From the NCBI GenBank assembly GCA_021813725.1, contig JAKAJN010000004.1, positions 1 through 64,000 on the forward strand: a DNA stretch of 64,000 nucleotides, written 5' to 3'. Position numbers and translations under genes: made by a program. The notes under the pieces were generated by a model. That model worked only from the letters and a program-made list of their open reading frames with translations, ran no database searches and had not been told where the DNA came from. Shown here one piece after another: positions 53,941-62,145 of this stretch (position 1 is its first letter; each line of letters begins with the position of its first letter). This DNA comes from a bacterium (GTDB taxonomy: Bacteria; Gemmatimonadota; Gemmatimonadetes; Gemmatimonadales; Gemmatimonadaceae).

Positions 53941-54869
53941 CGGGACTTGAAGGTCTCTTTGAGCACGTTGCCCGTGATGAACCAGAGGTTCGCCGGACGC
54001 TCCGCCATGCGGCGCATCAGGTACGGGTACCACTGCGTGCCGAACGGGACGTACAGGCGCAGGCGCCAGCCGTCCTTCACCAACTGCTCCTGCAGGTCGC
54101 GGCGCACGCCGTACAGCATCTGGTACTCGAACCGGTCGGCGCTGATGCCGCGGGACCGCGCCCACGCGTTCAGCGCAGTGATGATGGCCGGGTCGTGCGT
54201 CGCAATGCCCGGGTACTTGCCGTGCTCGATGAGCGCCTTGGCGCACTCGAGGTAGTTCTGGTCCACGTCCTTCTTGTCGGGGAAGGCGACGCCGGCCGGC
54301 TCGAGATACGCGCCCTTGCAGATGCGCACGCGGCATTGCTTCGCGTTGGCCCACGCCACATCCTGCGCCGTGCGCCGGAGCATGCTCTGCAGAACGATGC
54401 CGACGTGGTCGGGATAGCGGGGATACAGGCGCTGCGCGAAGAAGTCGAGCGTCCGCTGCGTGTAGTCGCTCCCCTCCATGTCGAGGCGCACGAACGTGCC
54501 GTACTGGCGCGCCCGCTCGAGGATGGCGAGGGTGATGTCCTCGCAGATGGCGTCGGAGATGTCCTGGCCGAGCGAGGTGAGCTTCACCGAGACGTTGGCG
54601 TTCAGGCCGCGGCGGTTGATCTCGTCGAGCAGTTCGAGGTAGCGGCGTCCGGTCTCGCGCGCCTCCGCCTCGCTCGTCACGCTCTCGCCCAACTGGTCGA
54701 GCGATGCGGTCACGCCCTGCTGGTTGAGGACGGCGACCGCGTCGCACGCGGTGGCGATGTCTTCGCCCGCGATGAAACGCGAGGCGACCTTCTTGGCGAA
54801 CCCGTTGTTGCGGACGAAACGGAAGATGGACTTCTGGCGCGAAAGCCAGATGAGCGTCGAACGAAGCAT
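53937..54869 (-). CDS. Proline dehydrogenase
   Basis: A 310-residue monofunctional proline dehydrogenase from ATG 54869. It carries the FAD-binding TIM-barrel motifs of the PutA catalytic domain: NANVSVKLTSLGQD (Lys), TFVRLDMEGSDYTQ, VRICKGAYLEP and ATHDPAII, and a C-terminal YVPFGTQWYPYLMRRMAERP helix with the two Arg that bind the proline carboxylate. It oxidises proline to pyrroline-5-carboxylate and passes electrons to the quinone pool. First gene of the prodh-unknown-rsgA operon. Downstream of the M14 peptidase gene by 8 bases on the same strand. Confidence 0.95.
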   Translation of the reverse strand: MLRSTLIWLSRQKSIFRFVRNNGFAKKVASRFIAGEDIATACDAVAVLNQQGVTASLDQLGESVTSEAEARETGRRYLELLDEINRRGLNANVSVKLTSLGQDISDAICEDITLAILERARQYGTFVRLDMEGSDYTQRTLDFFAQRLYPRYPDHVGIVLQSMLRRTAQDVAWANAKQCRVRICKGAYLEPAGVAFPDKKDVDQNYLECAKALIEHGKYPGIATHDPAIITALNAWARSRGISADRFEYQMLYGVRRDLQEQLVKDGWRLRLYVPFGTQWYPYLMRRMAERPANLWFITGNVLKETFKSR

Positions 54870-54877
54870 GGCGTGTG

Positions 54878-56614
54878 CTATGGCAGCAGGCGGTCCGGCA
54901 CGGCCGGCGCCTTCGTGAGTCGGCAGATCGGCACGCCGCCCCCCTGGGCGGCCGGCCGGGCGATGGCGGCATCGTACACGTTCCACGTGCCGAAGCCGTC
55001 GTCACTGTTGGGGTCGAGCAGCAGCTCCGCGAGCACGCCAAGCGGCTGGCGTGCCGGGACAATCAACGTGCCGGCGGCGATGCCAGCCGCCGAGGGCACC
55101 CATCGTCCCTCGAAGCGCGTCTCGCGGTGCCCCTGGAAGGCCCGCGACGACGCCACCACCGAGTCGGCGGCAAAACATTCCACCCCGTCCGCCGCCACCG
55201 GCGACGTGGTGCGCGCGGCACGGACGCCGTGCAGGCGCAGGAGCGAACCCACGGTATCCGCGGCGGCCGGCGTGACGAGCCACCCCCACGGCAGCGACGC
55301 CGTGCGCGTCGCGTCGAATCGGTCGCGCACGGACATCCGGCTCGTCACGAACTTCCCGCTCCGGCGGTAGCCGCGGCGCACCCCGGGCTCCGTCGACGGC
55401 GTGTCGCTCTTCTCGAGCGGCTCCTCGATGACGTCGCGCAGAAGCGGCTTCCGGGTCAGCTCGGCGCGCACGGGCACCTCCGCCACCTTGCCCGCGGCAA
55501 GCGCCGCATCCGACGCGCGCGTCAGGGCGAGCACCGCGCGTGCCCGCTCGGCGGTGAGCGACAAGATTTCGGTGACGAACGCGTACGTCGACTTCACGCG
55601 ACGCTCGAACGGATCGTGCGAATACGCCTCGCTCAGGATCGAGAGCCGCCCGCGCAGCGCATAGTAGTTGGTGCCGTAGCGTCCGCGGTGATCATAGGTG
55701 GACCACGCCTTCGCCTCTCCCGGCGCGGCTGGCCCCTCGTCGCCCGTGAAGTTGCCGTAGTCGAAGATCTCGTAGTGATGCCGGGCGCGGACACGCGAGC
55801 GGAGCACGGGAAGCATCGAGTCACGCACGAACGCACCGCCGAACGGGCCGCCGCGAATCCCCGCCGCCGGATGCAGCGAGGGCGAGTACGTGAGCGCGTA
55901 GCCGTGGTATGAGCCGTCGGTCGTGTGCAGATCCACGAAGAGATCGGGATCCCAGGCGTTGAACATCGCCAGCGACGCACGCGTCTCGGGCGCCTCCGCC
56001 TTGATGTAATCGCGGTTGAGGTCGAGCAGCTTCGCGTTCGGGCGCTGCCCCACCAACTCCGGTCCGTTCTGCGCCCCGCGCTGCCGCGCCGTTGGCCCAA
56101 ACACCTCGTTGCCGTCGGCGTTGTAGATGGGAACCGCAATCAGCACGATCGAGTCGAGCGCGTTCTTCCGCCGTGCGAAGACAAGGTCGCGCACGAGCGC
56201 CTGCAGGGCCTCCTTTCCCTCGACCTCGCCGGCGTGGATGTTGGCCTGCACGTAGACAATCGGCCGGCCGAGGCGCTTCGCCTCGGCCGGTGAGTGCACC
56301 AGCGGCCGCGAGGCGATGAGATAGGGCAAGTCGCGTCCCTGCGTCGTCTGGCCAATGTTCCCGACGACGACCGGAGCACCCTTCAACTGCAGCGAGTCAA
56401 TGAAGGCGATGACGTCGGCGTAGGTGGAGGTTTCGGTATAGGCGCTGCGTTCGGCGCGGGTGGATTGTGACGGAAGACGGGAGACGGAAGACGGGAGCAG
56501 AACGGCGATCAGCGCGAGGCGCCAAAAGGCGCGCCTGGGGGCGCAACCGCCGCGTGTGGCCGTCGCGGCCGCCTCTCCCGTCTCCCGTCTCCCGTCTCCC
56601 GTCGGCAATCTCAT
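54878..56614 (-). CDS. M14 family zinc carboxypeptidase, exported
   Basis: A 578-residue protein starting at ATG 56614, which overlaps the fadJ stop (ATGA). Residues 1-20 (TGDGRRETGE) and part of the signal region ([10 protein letters not shown]) are encoded by heptamer repeats. The hydrophobic core FWRLALIAVLL gives a signal peptide. Zinc ligands are in ANIHAGEVEGKEA (His/Glu) and DLHTTDGSYH, with the catalytic Glu in LSILSEAYSHD. The long C-terminal part (about 380-578) is not part of the minimal M14 fold. It should cut C-terminal residues from peptides in the periplasm. Confidence 0.9.
   Translation of the reverse strand: MRLPTGDGRRETGEAAATATRGGCAPRRAFWRLALIAVLLPSSVSRLPSQSTRAERSAYTETSTYADVIAFIDSLQLKGAPVVVGNIGQTTQGRDLPYLIASRPLVHSPAEAKRLGRPIVYVQANIHAGEVEGKEALQALVRDLVFARRKNALDSIVLIAVPIYNADGNEVFGPTARQRGAQNGPELVGQRPNAKLLDLNRDYIKAEAPETRASLAMFNAWDPDLFVDLHTTDGSYHGYALTYSPSLHPAAGIRGGPFGGAFVRDSMLPVLRSRVRARHHYEIFDYGNFTGDEGPAAPGEAKAWSTYDHRGRYGTNYYALRGRLSILSEAYSHDPFERRVKSTYAFVTEILSLTAERARAVLALTRASDAALAAGKVAEVPVRAELTRKPLLRDVIEEPLEKSDTPSTEPGVRRGYRRSGKFVTSRMSVRDRFDATRTASLPWGWLVTPAAADTVGSLLRLHGVRAARTTSPVAADGVECFAADSVVASSRAFQGHRETRFEGRWVPSAAGIAAGTLIVPARQPLGVLAELLLDPNSDDGFGTWNVYDAAIARPAAQGGGVPICRLTKAPAVPDRLLP
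56469..56603. repeat. Inverted GACGGGA heptamer arrays inside the M14 gene start
   Basis: Forward units at 56469-56497 (four heptamers) and inverted units at 56573-56603 flank about 75 unique bases that encode the signal-peptide core of the M14 peptidase. The inverted arms could pair in the mRNA right at the translation start. Confidence 0.75.
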
Positions 56615-58761
56615 ACCGGCTTCCCTGTCTTTGGATAGAATGTCGTTCCGCTGCTTGCCATCGTGCGCAGCATCGTCGCTGGCTCGAATCGACCCGGGTG
56701 CTTCGCGTTCAAGGCCTCGAGACGTCGCACCACCTCGGCCGCGCCCAGTGTGTCCACCACGCGCAGGGGCCCGCCACGGAACGGCGGGAAGCCGATGCCG
56801 AAGACGGCGCCGATGTCGCCGTCGCGCGGCGCGCGCAGGATCCCTTCTTCGACGCAGCGCACCGCTTCGTTGACCATCGCCAGCGACAGGCGCTCCTGAA
56901 TCTCGGCGGCGCTCACGTCGGTGCGCCGAGTGCCCGTTGGTGTCACGGCGTAGACCGACTCGTCCACGCCGCCCTTCTTCCCCATCTCGTCGTAGAGATA
57001 GAATCCCTGCTTTCCCTTGCGGCCGAGCCGGCCGGCCGCGAGCACCTGGCCCAGCGTCGCCGACGGGCGCAGGCGATCGCCGAAGGCCGCCGCGAGGATG
57101 GAGCCGCTCTTGCCGGCGATGTCGAGCCCCACTTCGTCGAGCAACGTGACCGGGCCCACCGGAAAGCCGTAGTCGAGCATCGCCTGGTCGATCGCTTCGA
57201 TGCGCGCGCCTTCGTCCAGCAGCGTGCCGGCCTCGTTGAGGTACGGCGCGAGGATGCGGTTCACGTAGAAGCCCGGCGCGTCGTTCACGACAATTACCGT
57301 CTTGCCCAGCCGCCGCCCGAACGCCACCGCCGTGACCACCACCTCCGGCGCCGTCCGCGGCGTGACGATCACCTCGAGCAGCGGCATCTTGTGCACGGGC
57401 GAGAAGAAGTGCATCCCGACCACGCGCGACGGATCGCGCGACGCCGACGCCACCTGGCGAATCGGGATCGTGCTCGTGTTCGTCGCCACGATCGCCCCCG
57501 CCGGCAGCACGGCCTCCGCCTCCCGCAGCACCGCGTGCTTGACCGCGAGGTCCTCGAACACCGCTTCAATTAGTAGCGGAACGTTACCAAATCCCGTGTA
57601 GGTCACGGTGCCGCTGACGAGCGCGAGCTGGTCCTCGAACTGCTGCTTCGTGACCTGCTTTTTGTGCAGGCGGTCCTTCAGCACCTCGCGCACCGCGCCC
57701 AGCCCCTTGGCCACGGCGGGCAGCGCGGTGTCCTTGAAGCGCACCGGTACGCCCTGCATGGCGCTGACCGCGGCGATCCCCGCCCCCATGAAGCCGGTGC
57801 CGAGGATCCCGAGCTTGCTGACCGGGAGCGGCGGCGGCGCCGCGCCGCTCACCCCGAGATCCTTCTTGAGCGCCGTCGTCGCGTAGAACAGGAAGATCAG
57901 CTGACGGCTCACCGCCGTGAACGCCATCTCGCCGAACAGTCGCGCCTCGGTGGCGAACCCCTCGGCGCTCGTCCCGTGGAAACCCGCCGCCACGGCGTCG
58001 AGCGCCGCGAGCAGGGCCGGGTAGTGGCCGCGCGACTTCTTCATCGTCATCTCGCGCGCCTGCCGGAAGACCACCGCGCGCCCCACGGGATTGCTCTCGA
58101 GCAACGCCCCCTTGGCGTCCGCCCGGTGCGGCCGGTGTCGCGCGATCTTGCCCGCGCCAAGCTCCCGGGCGCGGCGCATCGCCACGTCGCGCAGGATGCT
58201 CGGATGCACCATCTCGTCGGCCAAGCCCGTCTGCAGCGCCTTCTTGGCGCGCACGTTCTTGCCGGTGAGAATCATGTCGAGCGCCACCTGCAGTCCCACC
58301 GTGCGTGGCAGGCGTTGCGTGCCACCCGCGCCGGGGATCAGGCCGAGCTGCACCTCGGGGAGCGCCAGCACCGTCCGGGGTGAATCGGAGACGATGCGAT
58401 ACGCGCAGGCCAGCGATGCCTCGAGTCCACCACCAAGGCAGGCGCCGTGAATCGCCGCGACCCACGGCACGCGTCCGTGCTCGAGGCGGTCCATCAACCG
58501 GTGCCCTTCCGCGCTCTCGCGCGTCGCATCGGCCGGCGAGGTGAACTGCAGGAACTCGTCGATGTCGGCGCCGGCAATGAAGGTGTCGGGCTTGCCGCTG
58601 ATGAGCACGGCACCCGTCACCGCGGTGTCGCGTTCGAGCTGGTCGAAGACCGTCACGAAGTCGGCGACCACCACCTTCGAGAACTTGTTCACCGGTTCGC
58701 CCGGCAAGTCGAAGGTGACGACGGCCACACCGTTGTCGATCGCTATGGAAAATGCGCTCAT
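56611..58761 (-). CDS. fadJ: Fatty acid oxidation complex alpha subunit (enoyl-CoA hydratase/3-hydroxyacyl-CoA dehydrogenase)
   Basis: A 716-residue fusion. N-terminal crotonase domain: GKPDTFIAGADIDEF, HGACLGGGLEASLACAYR and LGLIPGAGGTQRLPR with the catalytic Glu residues. NAD-binding domain starts at about 318 with LGILGTGFMGAGIA, followed by MHFFSPVHKMPLLEVI and the C-terminal HAD domain (APGFYVNRILAPYLNEA). It carries out the middle steps of beta-oxidation. Downstream of fadI on the same strand with a 33-base gap, and coupled to the M14 gene by ATGA. FadJ rather than FadB by architecture; certain only at family level. Confidence 0.94.
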   Translation of the reverse strand: MSAFSIAIDNGVAVVTFDLPGEPVNKFSKVVVADFVTVFDQLERDTAVTGAVLISGKPDTFIAGADIDEFLQFTSPADATRESAEGHRLMDRLEHGRVPWVAAIHGACLGGGLEASLACAYRIVSDSPRTVLALPEVQLGLIPGAGGTQRLPRTVGLQVALDMILTGKNVRAKKALQTGLADEMVHPSILRDVAMRRARELGAGKIARHRPHRADAKGALLESNPVGRAVVFRQAREMTMKKSRGHYPALLAALDAVAAGFHGTSAEGFATEARLFGEMAFTAVSRQLIFLFYATTALKKDLGVSGAAPPPLPVSKLGILGTGFMGAGIAAVSAMQGVPVRFKDTALPAVAKGLGAVREVLKDRLHKKQVTKQQFEDQLALVSGTVTYTGFGNVPLLIEAVFEDLAVKHAVLREAEAVLPAGAIVATNTSTIPIRQVASASRDPSRVVGMHFFSPVHKMPLLEVIVTPRTAPEVVVTAVAFGRRLGKTVIVVNDAPGFYVNRILAPYLNEAGTLLDEGARIEAIDQAMLDYGFPVGPVTLLDEVGLDIAGKSGSILAAAFGDRLRPSATLGQVLAAGRLGRKGKQGFYLYDEMGKKGGVDESVYAVTPTGTRRTDVSAAEIQERLSLAMVNEAVRCVEEGILRAPRDGDIGAVFGIGFPPFRGGPLRVVDTLGAAEVVRRLEALNAKHPGRFEPATMLRTMASSGTTFYPKTGKPV

Positions 58762-58794
58762 GGGTTCACGCCGGTTGCGTTACCGCCCCTTCCC

Positions 58795-60090
58795 CTAATT
58801 CCGCTCTATCACCATGCTGAATCCCATCCCCCCCGCCGCACACACCGTCATCAACCCGAACTGGCCGCCACGCCGCTGCAGCTCGTGCGCCAGCGTCGTG
58901 GTGATGCGGGCGCCGGTGGCACCGAACGGATGTCCGATGGCGATCGACCCGCCCATCACGTTCAGTCGGGAGCGATCCACCGCGCCCAGCGGCGCCGACA
59001 GCCCGGCGCGCTCGGCCCAATGCCGCGATTCGAAACCGCGCAGGTTGCTGAGCACCTGCGCCGCGAATGCCTCGTGCATCTCCACAAGGTCCATGTCCTG
59101 CAACGCCAATCCCGCGCGCCGCAGCGCCAGGGGAGCGGCCAGCACCGGCGCCTGCAGGAGCTGCTCTCCCGGATCGAGCGCCGCGTACGCGTACGACTTG
59201 ATGAAGGCAAGCGGCGCATAGCCCATCGCCTTCGCCCGCTCCTCGCTCATCAGCAGCACCGCGCCGGCCCCATCGGTGAGGGGCGAGGCATTCCCCGCCG
59301 TCACCGTGCCGTAGCGTTTGTCGAAGACCGGTTTCAGCGCCGCCAACTGCTCCATCGACGTGTCGCTCCGCACGCCGTTGTCCTCGGCCATCACCTGCTC
59401 GTAGCGTGGCGGCACGAAAACGGGCGCCATCTCCGCAGTCAGGCGCCCGTCCCTGGTTCCCGCCGCCGCGTTCAGGTGCGACGCCAGCGCCAACGCGTCC
59501 TGCTCTTCGCGCGAGACGCCGTTGAGCTTGGCCATCTTCTCGGCCGACTGCCCCATCGTCTCGCCCGTCGTCGGCTCCGCAATGGCAGGCGTGATCGGGA
59601 TGAAGTCCTTCGGCCGGATCTTCGCCAGCGCCTGCACGCGGCCGCCGAGTGTCTTCGCCTTGCTCGCGGCCACCAGCGCGTCGCTGAAGCCGCGCGAGTG
59701 CAGGATCGGGACGTTGGAGAGTGCCTCGGCGCCGCCGGCGATGGCCACGTCCGCGTGGCCGAGCGCGATCTGATCGGCGGCATCGGTGATCGCCTGGTTG
59801 GCCGACGCGCAGGCACGACTGACGCTGAACGCCTGCACCGACTTCGGCAGCACGGGCAGCAGCGCCACCTCGCGTGCGATGTTGGGGGCGAGCACCGACG
59901 GAAGAACGCTGCCGAAGACCAGTACGTCCACACTCGCCGGATCGAGGCTCGTCCGCTGGATCAGCTCGCCGACCGCGATCTTGCCGAGGTCGATGGCGCT
60001 GAGATGCCTGAGTGTCGTGCCGGCACGGGCGAACGGAGTGCGGACTCCCTCGATGATCGCAACGCGGCGGCCGTTTCCGAAGCTGGCCAT
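58795..60090 (-). CDS. fadI: Acetyl-CoA C-acyltransferase (thiolase)
   Basis: A 431-residue thiolase with the acyl-accepting Cys in VSRACASANQAITDA (about residue 93), the His in EMHEAFAAQVL and the second Cys in TVCAAGGMGFSM near the C-terminus; GGSIAIGHPFGATGAR is intact. It completes beta-oxidation by thiolytic cleavage. Length and insertions fit FadI, the partner of FadJ encoded immediately downstream. It is the first gene of the fadI-fadJ-M14 operon and is divergent from glpD across a region holding a large inverted repeat. Confidence 0.95.
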   Translation of the reverse strand: MASFGNGRRVAIIEGVRTPFARAGTTLRHLSAIDLGKIAVGELIQRTSLDPASVDVLVFGSVLPSVLAPNIAREVALLPVLPKSVQAFSVSRACASANQAITDAADQIALGHADVAIAGGAEALSNVPILHSRGFSDALVAASKAKTLGGRVQALAKIRPKDFIPITPAIAEPTTGETMGQSAEKMAKLNGVSREEQDALALASHLNAAAGTRDGRLTAEMAPVFVPPRYEQVMAEDNGVRSDTSMEQLAALKPVFDKRYGTVTAGNASPLTDGAGAVLLMSEERAKAMGYAPLAFIKSYAYAALDPGEQLLQAPVLAAPLALRRAGLALQDMDLVEMHEAFAAQVLSNLRGFESRHWAERAGLSAPLGAVDRSRLNVMGGSIAIGHPFGATGARITTTLAHELQRRGGQFGLMTVCAAGGMGFSMVIERN

Positions 60091-60463
60091 AGACTATGGA
60101 AGTTAGACGGGGTTTCCCGCTGTGGCTATCGCGGGGATTGCTGGCTCGTCCGACAGCGTTTTCACCACACTCCGGGTGCGGGGCAACGGCAACTGCGCAC
60201 CACGGAGGTACGGAGGACACGGAGTTACACGGAGAACCACGACGACAAGACTTAATGGAACGACAGCGTTCCTCGCAGGCCGGTGAGTGGTGAGCGCAGT
60301 TCCTCCAAGAAGTTGTAGTTGCCGTTCTCCGTGTATCTCCGTGTCCTCCGCACCTCCGTGGTGCGCAGTTGCCGTTACGAACCGCCGGGTGAGCTATTCG
60401 CTGGTCGCGCCTCGAACCGCCCGCCTATCGGTCGTCCGCACGGTGCGGTAGACTCGGACAACC
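60091..60463. other. Divergent intergenic region fadI/glpD holding an inverted-repeat element
   Basis: About 373 bases without a gene. Half of it is the 192-base inverted-repeat element described separately. The outer parts (60091-60184 and 60377-60463) must carry the fadI and glpD promoters; no clear -35/-10 pair or FadR-like operator was recognised. Confidence 0.6.
60185..60376. repeat. 192-base element with 52/51-base terminal inverted repeats
   Basis: The left arm (60185-60236) and right arm (60326-60376) are inverted copies with two substitutions and one single-base gap. They start AACGGCAACTGCGCACCACG and continue with CACGGAG-type tandem units. The 89-base centre has no open frame of note. 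The size and arms recall a MITE or REP-like element, but no target-site duplication was found. Confidence 0.75.
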
Positions 60464-62104
60464 ATGCCGCCCGCGATCCCCACCCCCACGCTCGCGCGCA
60501 CGGCGCAGCTCCAACGCCTTGGCCAGCGCCGCTTCGATGTGCTGATCATCGGCGGCGGCATCACGGGCGCGGGCATTGCCCGGGAGGCCGCGCGGCGCGG
60601 ACTCGACGTGGCGCTCGTCGAGCGCGACGATTTCGCGAGCGGCACGTCGAGCCGGTCGTCGCGACTCGTGCACGGCGGGGTGCGCTATCTCGAGCACGGC
60701 CACCTGCGGCTCGTCTTCGAGGCCTGCCGCGAGCGGCGTGTGCTGCTCGCGCTCGCCCCGCACCTGGTGCGCCCGCAACGCTTCACGTGGCCGGTCTACC
60801 GCGGATCGCGGCTGCCGCGCTGGAAGCTGCGCGCCGGCCTGCTGCTGTACGATCTCCTCGCCCTCTTCCGAAACGTCGCCCCGCATCGCGGACTCGACAC
60901 GCGAGGCATTGCCGACGCGGAGCCACGGATCGAGCAGACCGACCTTGTGGGCGGCGCGCAGTACTTCGACGCCATCACCGACGACGCCCGGCTCACCCTC
61001 GCCACGATGCTCGACGCCACGGTGGCCGGCGCAACGGTGCTGAACCACGCGGACGTGACTGGCCTGCTCTGGACCGACGGCCGTGTCGGCGGGGCGCGCG
61101 TCACCGACCGTCTCGGCGGACGGTCGTTCGACATCGCCGCGGCGTGCGTGGTGAACGCCACGGGACCGTGGACCGATCGGGTGCGCCGGATGGAGGATCC
61201 CTCCGCCACCCCCGCCGTGCTTGGCAGCAAGGGGGTGCACATTGCCGTTTCTGCGGCACGCGTCGGCAACCTCGGCGCGGTCACCCTGCTCGCACCCGAC
61301 GGGCGCGTGATGTTCGTGCTTCCCGCCGGTCCGTGCACGCTCATTGGCACCACCGAAACCGAGGACCACGCGCTCCCGGACGAGGTGCGCGCAACGCGCG
61401 ACGATGTCGCGTACCTTCTCGCCGCGGCCAACCGCGTCTTCCCCTTGGCGCAGCTGAAGACAAACGACGTGATCGCCGCCTGGGCGGGAATTCGCCCGCT
61501 TGCCGCCGCCGTCCGCTCGGGCGACGCCAACTCCGCCTCGCGCGAGCATCTCGTCGCGACCGGGCCCGGCGGTGTCATCACCGTGACCGGCGGCAAGCTT
61601 ACCACGTATCGCGTCATCGGACGCGACACGGTCCGCGCCGTCTTTCACGCACTCAAGCGGCGCGCCCCGCGCGCGCCGAGTGATGAACCGCCACTCGCCG
61701 GCGGCGACCTGCGCGACCCAGGCGCGGAGGTTGCGGCCGCACGCGCCGCGACGGGCGCCGACGACATTGCCGCCTGGCTGGTGCGCGCCCACGGCGGGGC
61801 GTGGCAACAGGTGTGGTCGCGCACGCAGGGCGACGAACGACTCGCCGTGCGGCTCGCTCCCGACTTGCCGTACATCGCCGCCGAGGTGGTGCACGCCGTC
61901 GAGGTCGAGCACGCGTGCACCATCGCCGATGTGCTCGTGCGGCGCCTGCACCTCGCCTTCGAGTCGCGCGATCACGGCCGCGGCGTTGCGCCGGGAGTCG
62001 CCGAGCTGATGGCGCCGCGACTCGGATGGACCGATCGCGGCATTGCGCTCGCCCTCAGTGACTTCGATGCAACGGTGCGCCGCCTCTTCACGATCGACCC
62101 CTGA
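60464..62104 (+). CDS. glpD: FAD-dependent glycerol-3-phosphate dehydrogenase
   Basis: A 546-residue aerobic GlpD-type flavoprotein. N-terminal FAD motif VLIIGGGITGAGIARE (about residue 25), the family segment FASGTSSRSSRLVHGGVRYL, and the second signature VTGGKLTTYR near residue 380; the C-terminal helical domain is present. It oxidises glycerol 3-phosphate to dihydroxyacetone phosphate at the membrane and reduces quinone. No signal peptide. It stands alone and is divergent from fadI. Confidence 0.94.
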   Translation: MPPAIPTPTLARTAQLQRLGQRRFDVLIIGGGITGAGIAREAARRGLDVALVERDDFASGTSSRSSRLVHGGVRYLEHGHLRLVFEACRERRVLLALAPHLVRPQRFTWPVYRGSRLPRWKLRAGLLLYDLLALFRNVAPHRGLDTRGIADAEPRIEQTDLVGGAQYFDAITDDARLTLATMLDATVAGATVLNHADVTGLLWTDGRVGGARVTDRLGGRSFDIAAACVVNATGPWTDRVRRMEDPSATPAVLGSKGVHIAVSAARVGNLGAVTLLAPDGRVMFVLPAGPCTLIGTTETEDHALPDEVRATRDDVAYLLAAANRVFPLAQLKTNDVIAAWAGIRPLAAAVRSGDANSASREHLVATGPGGVITVTGGKLTTYRVIGRDTVRAVFHALKRRAPRAPSDEPPLAGGDLRDPGAEVAAARAATGADDIAAWLVRAHGGAWQQVWSRTQGDERLAVRLAPDLPYIAAEVVHAVEVEHACTIADVLVRRLHLAFESRDHGRGVAPGVAELMAPRLGWTDRGIALALSDFDATVRRLFTIDP

Positions 62105-62145
62105 GTTGGCATCTTCATCCTCCTCTCACCTCCCCGCCCCCCACT

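Noticed and set aside
60185-60376. Insertion sequence
   Set aside because: The inverted repeats enclose only about 89 bases with no transposase; at most a non-autonomous element.
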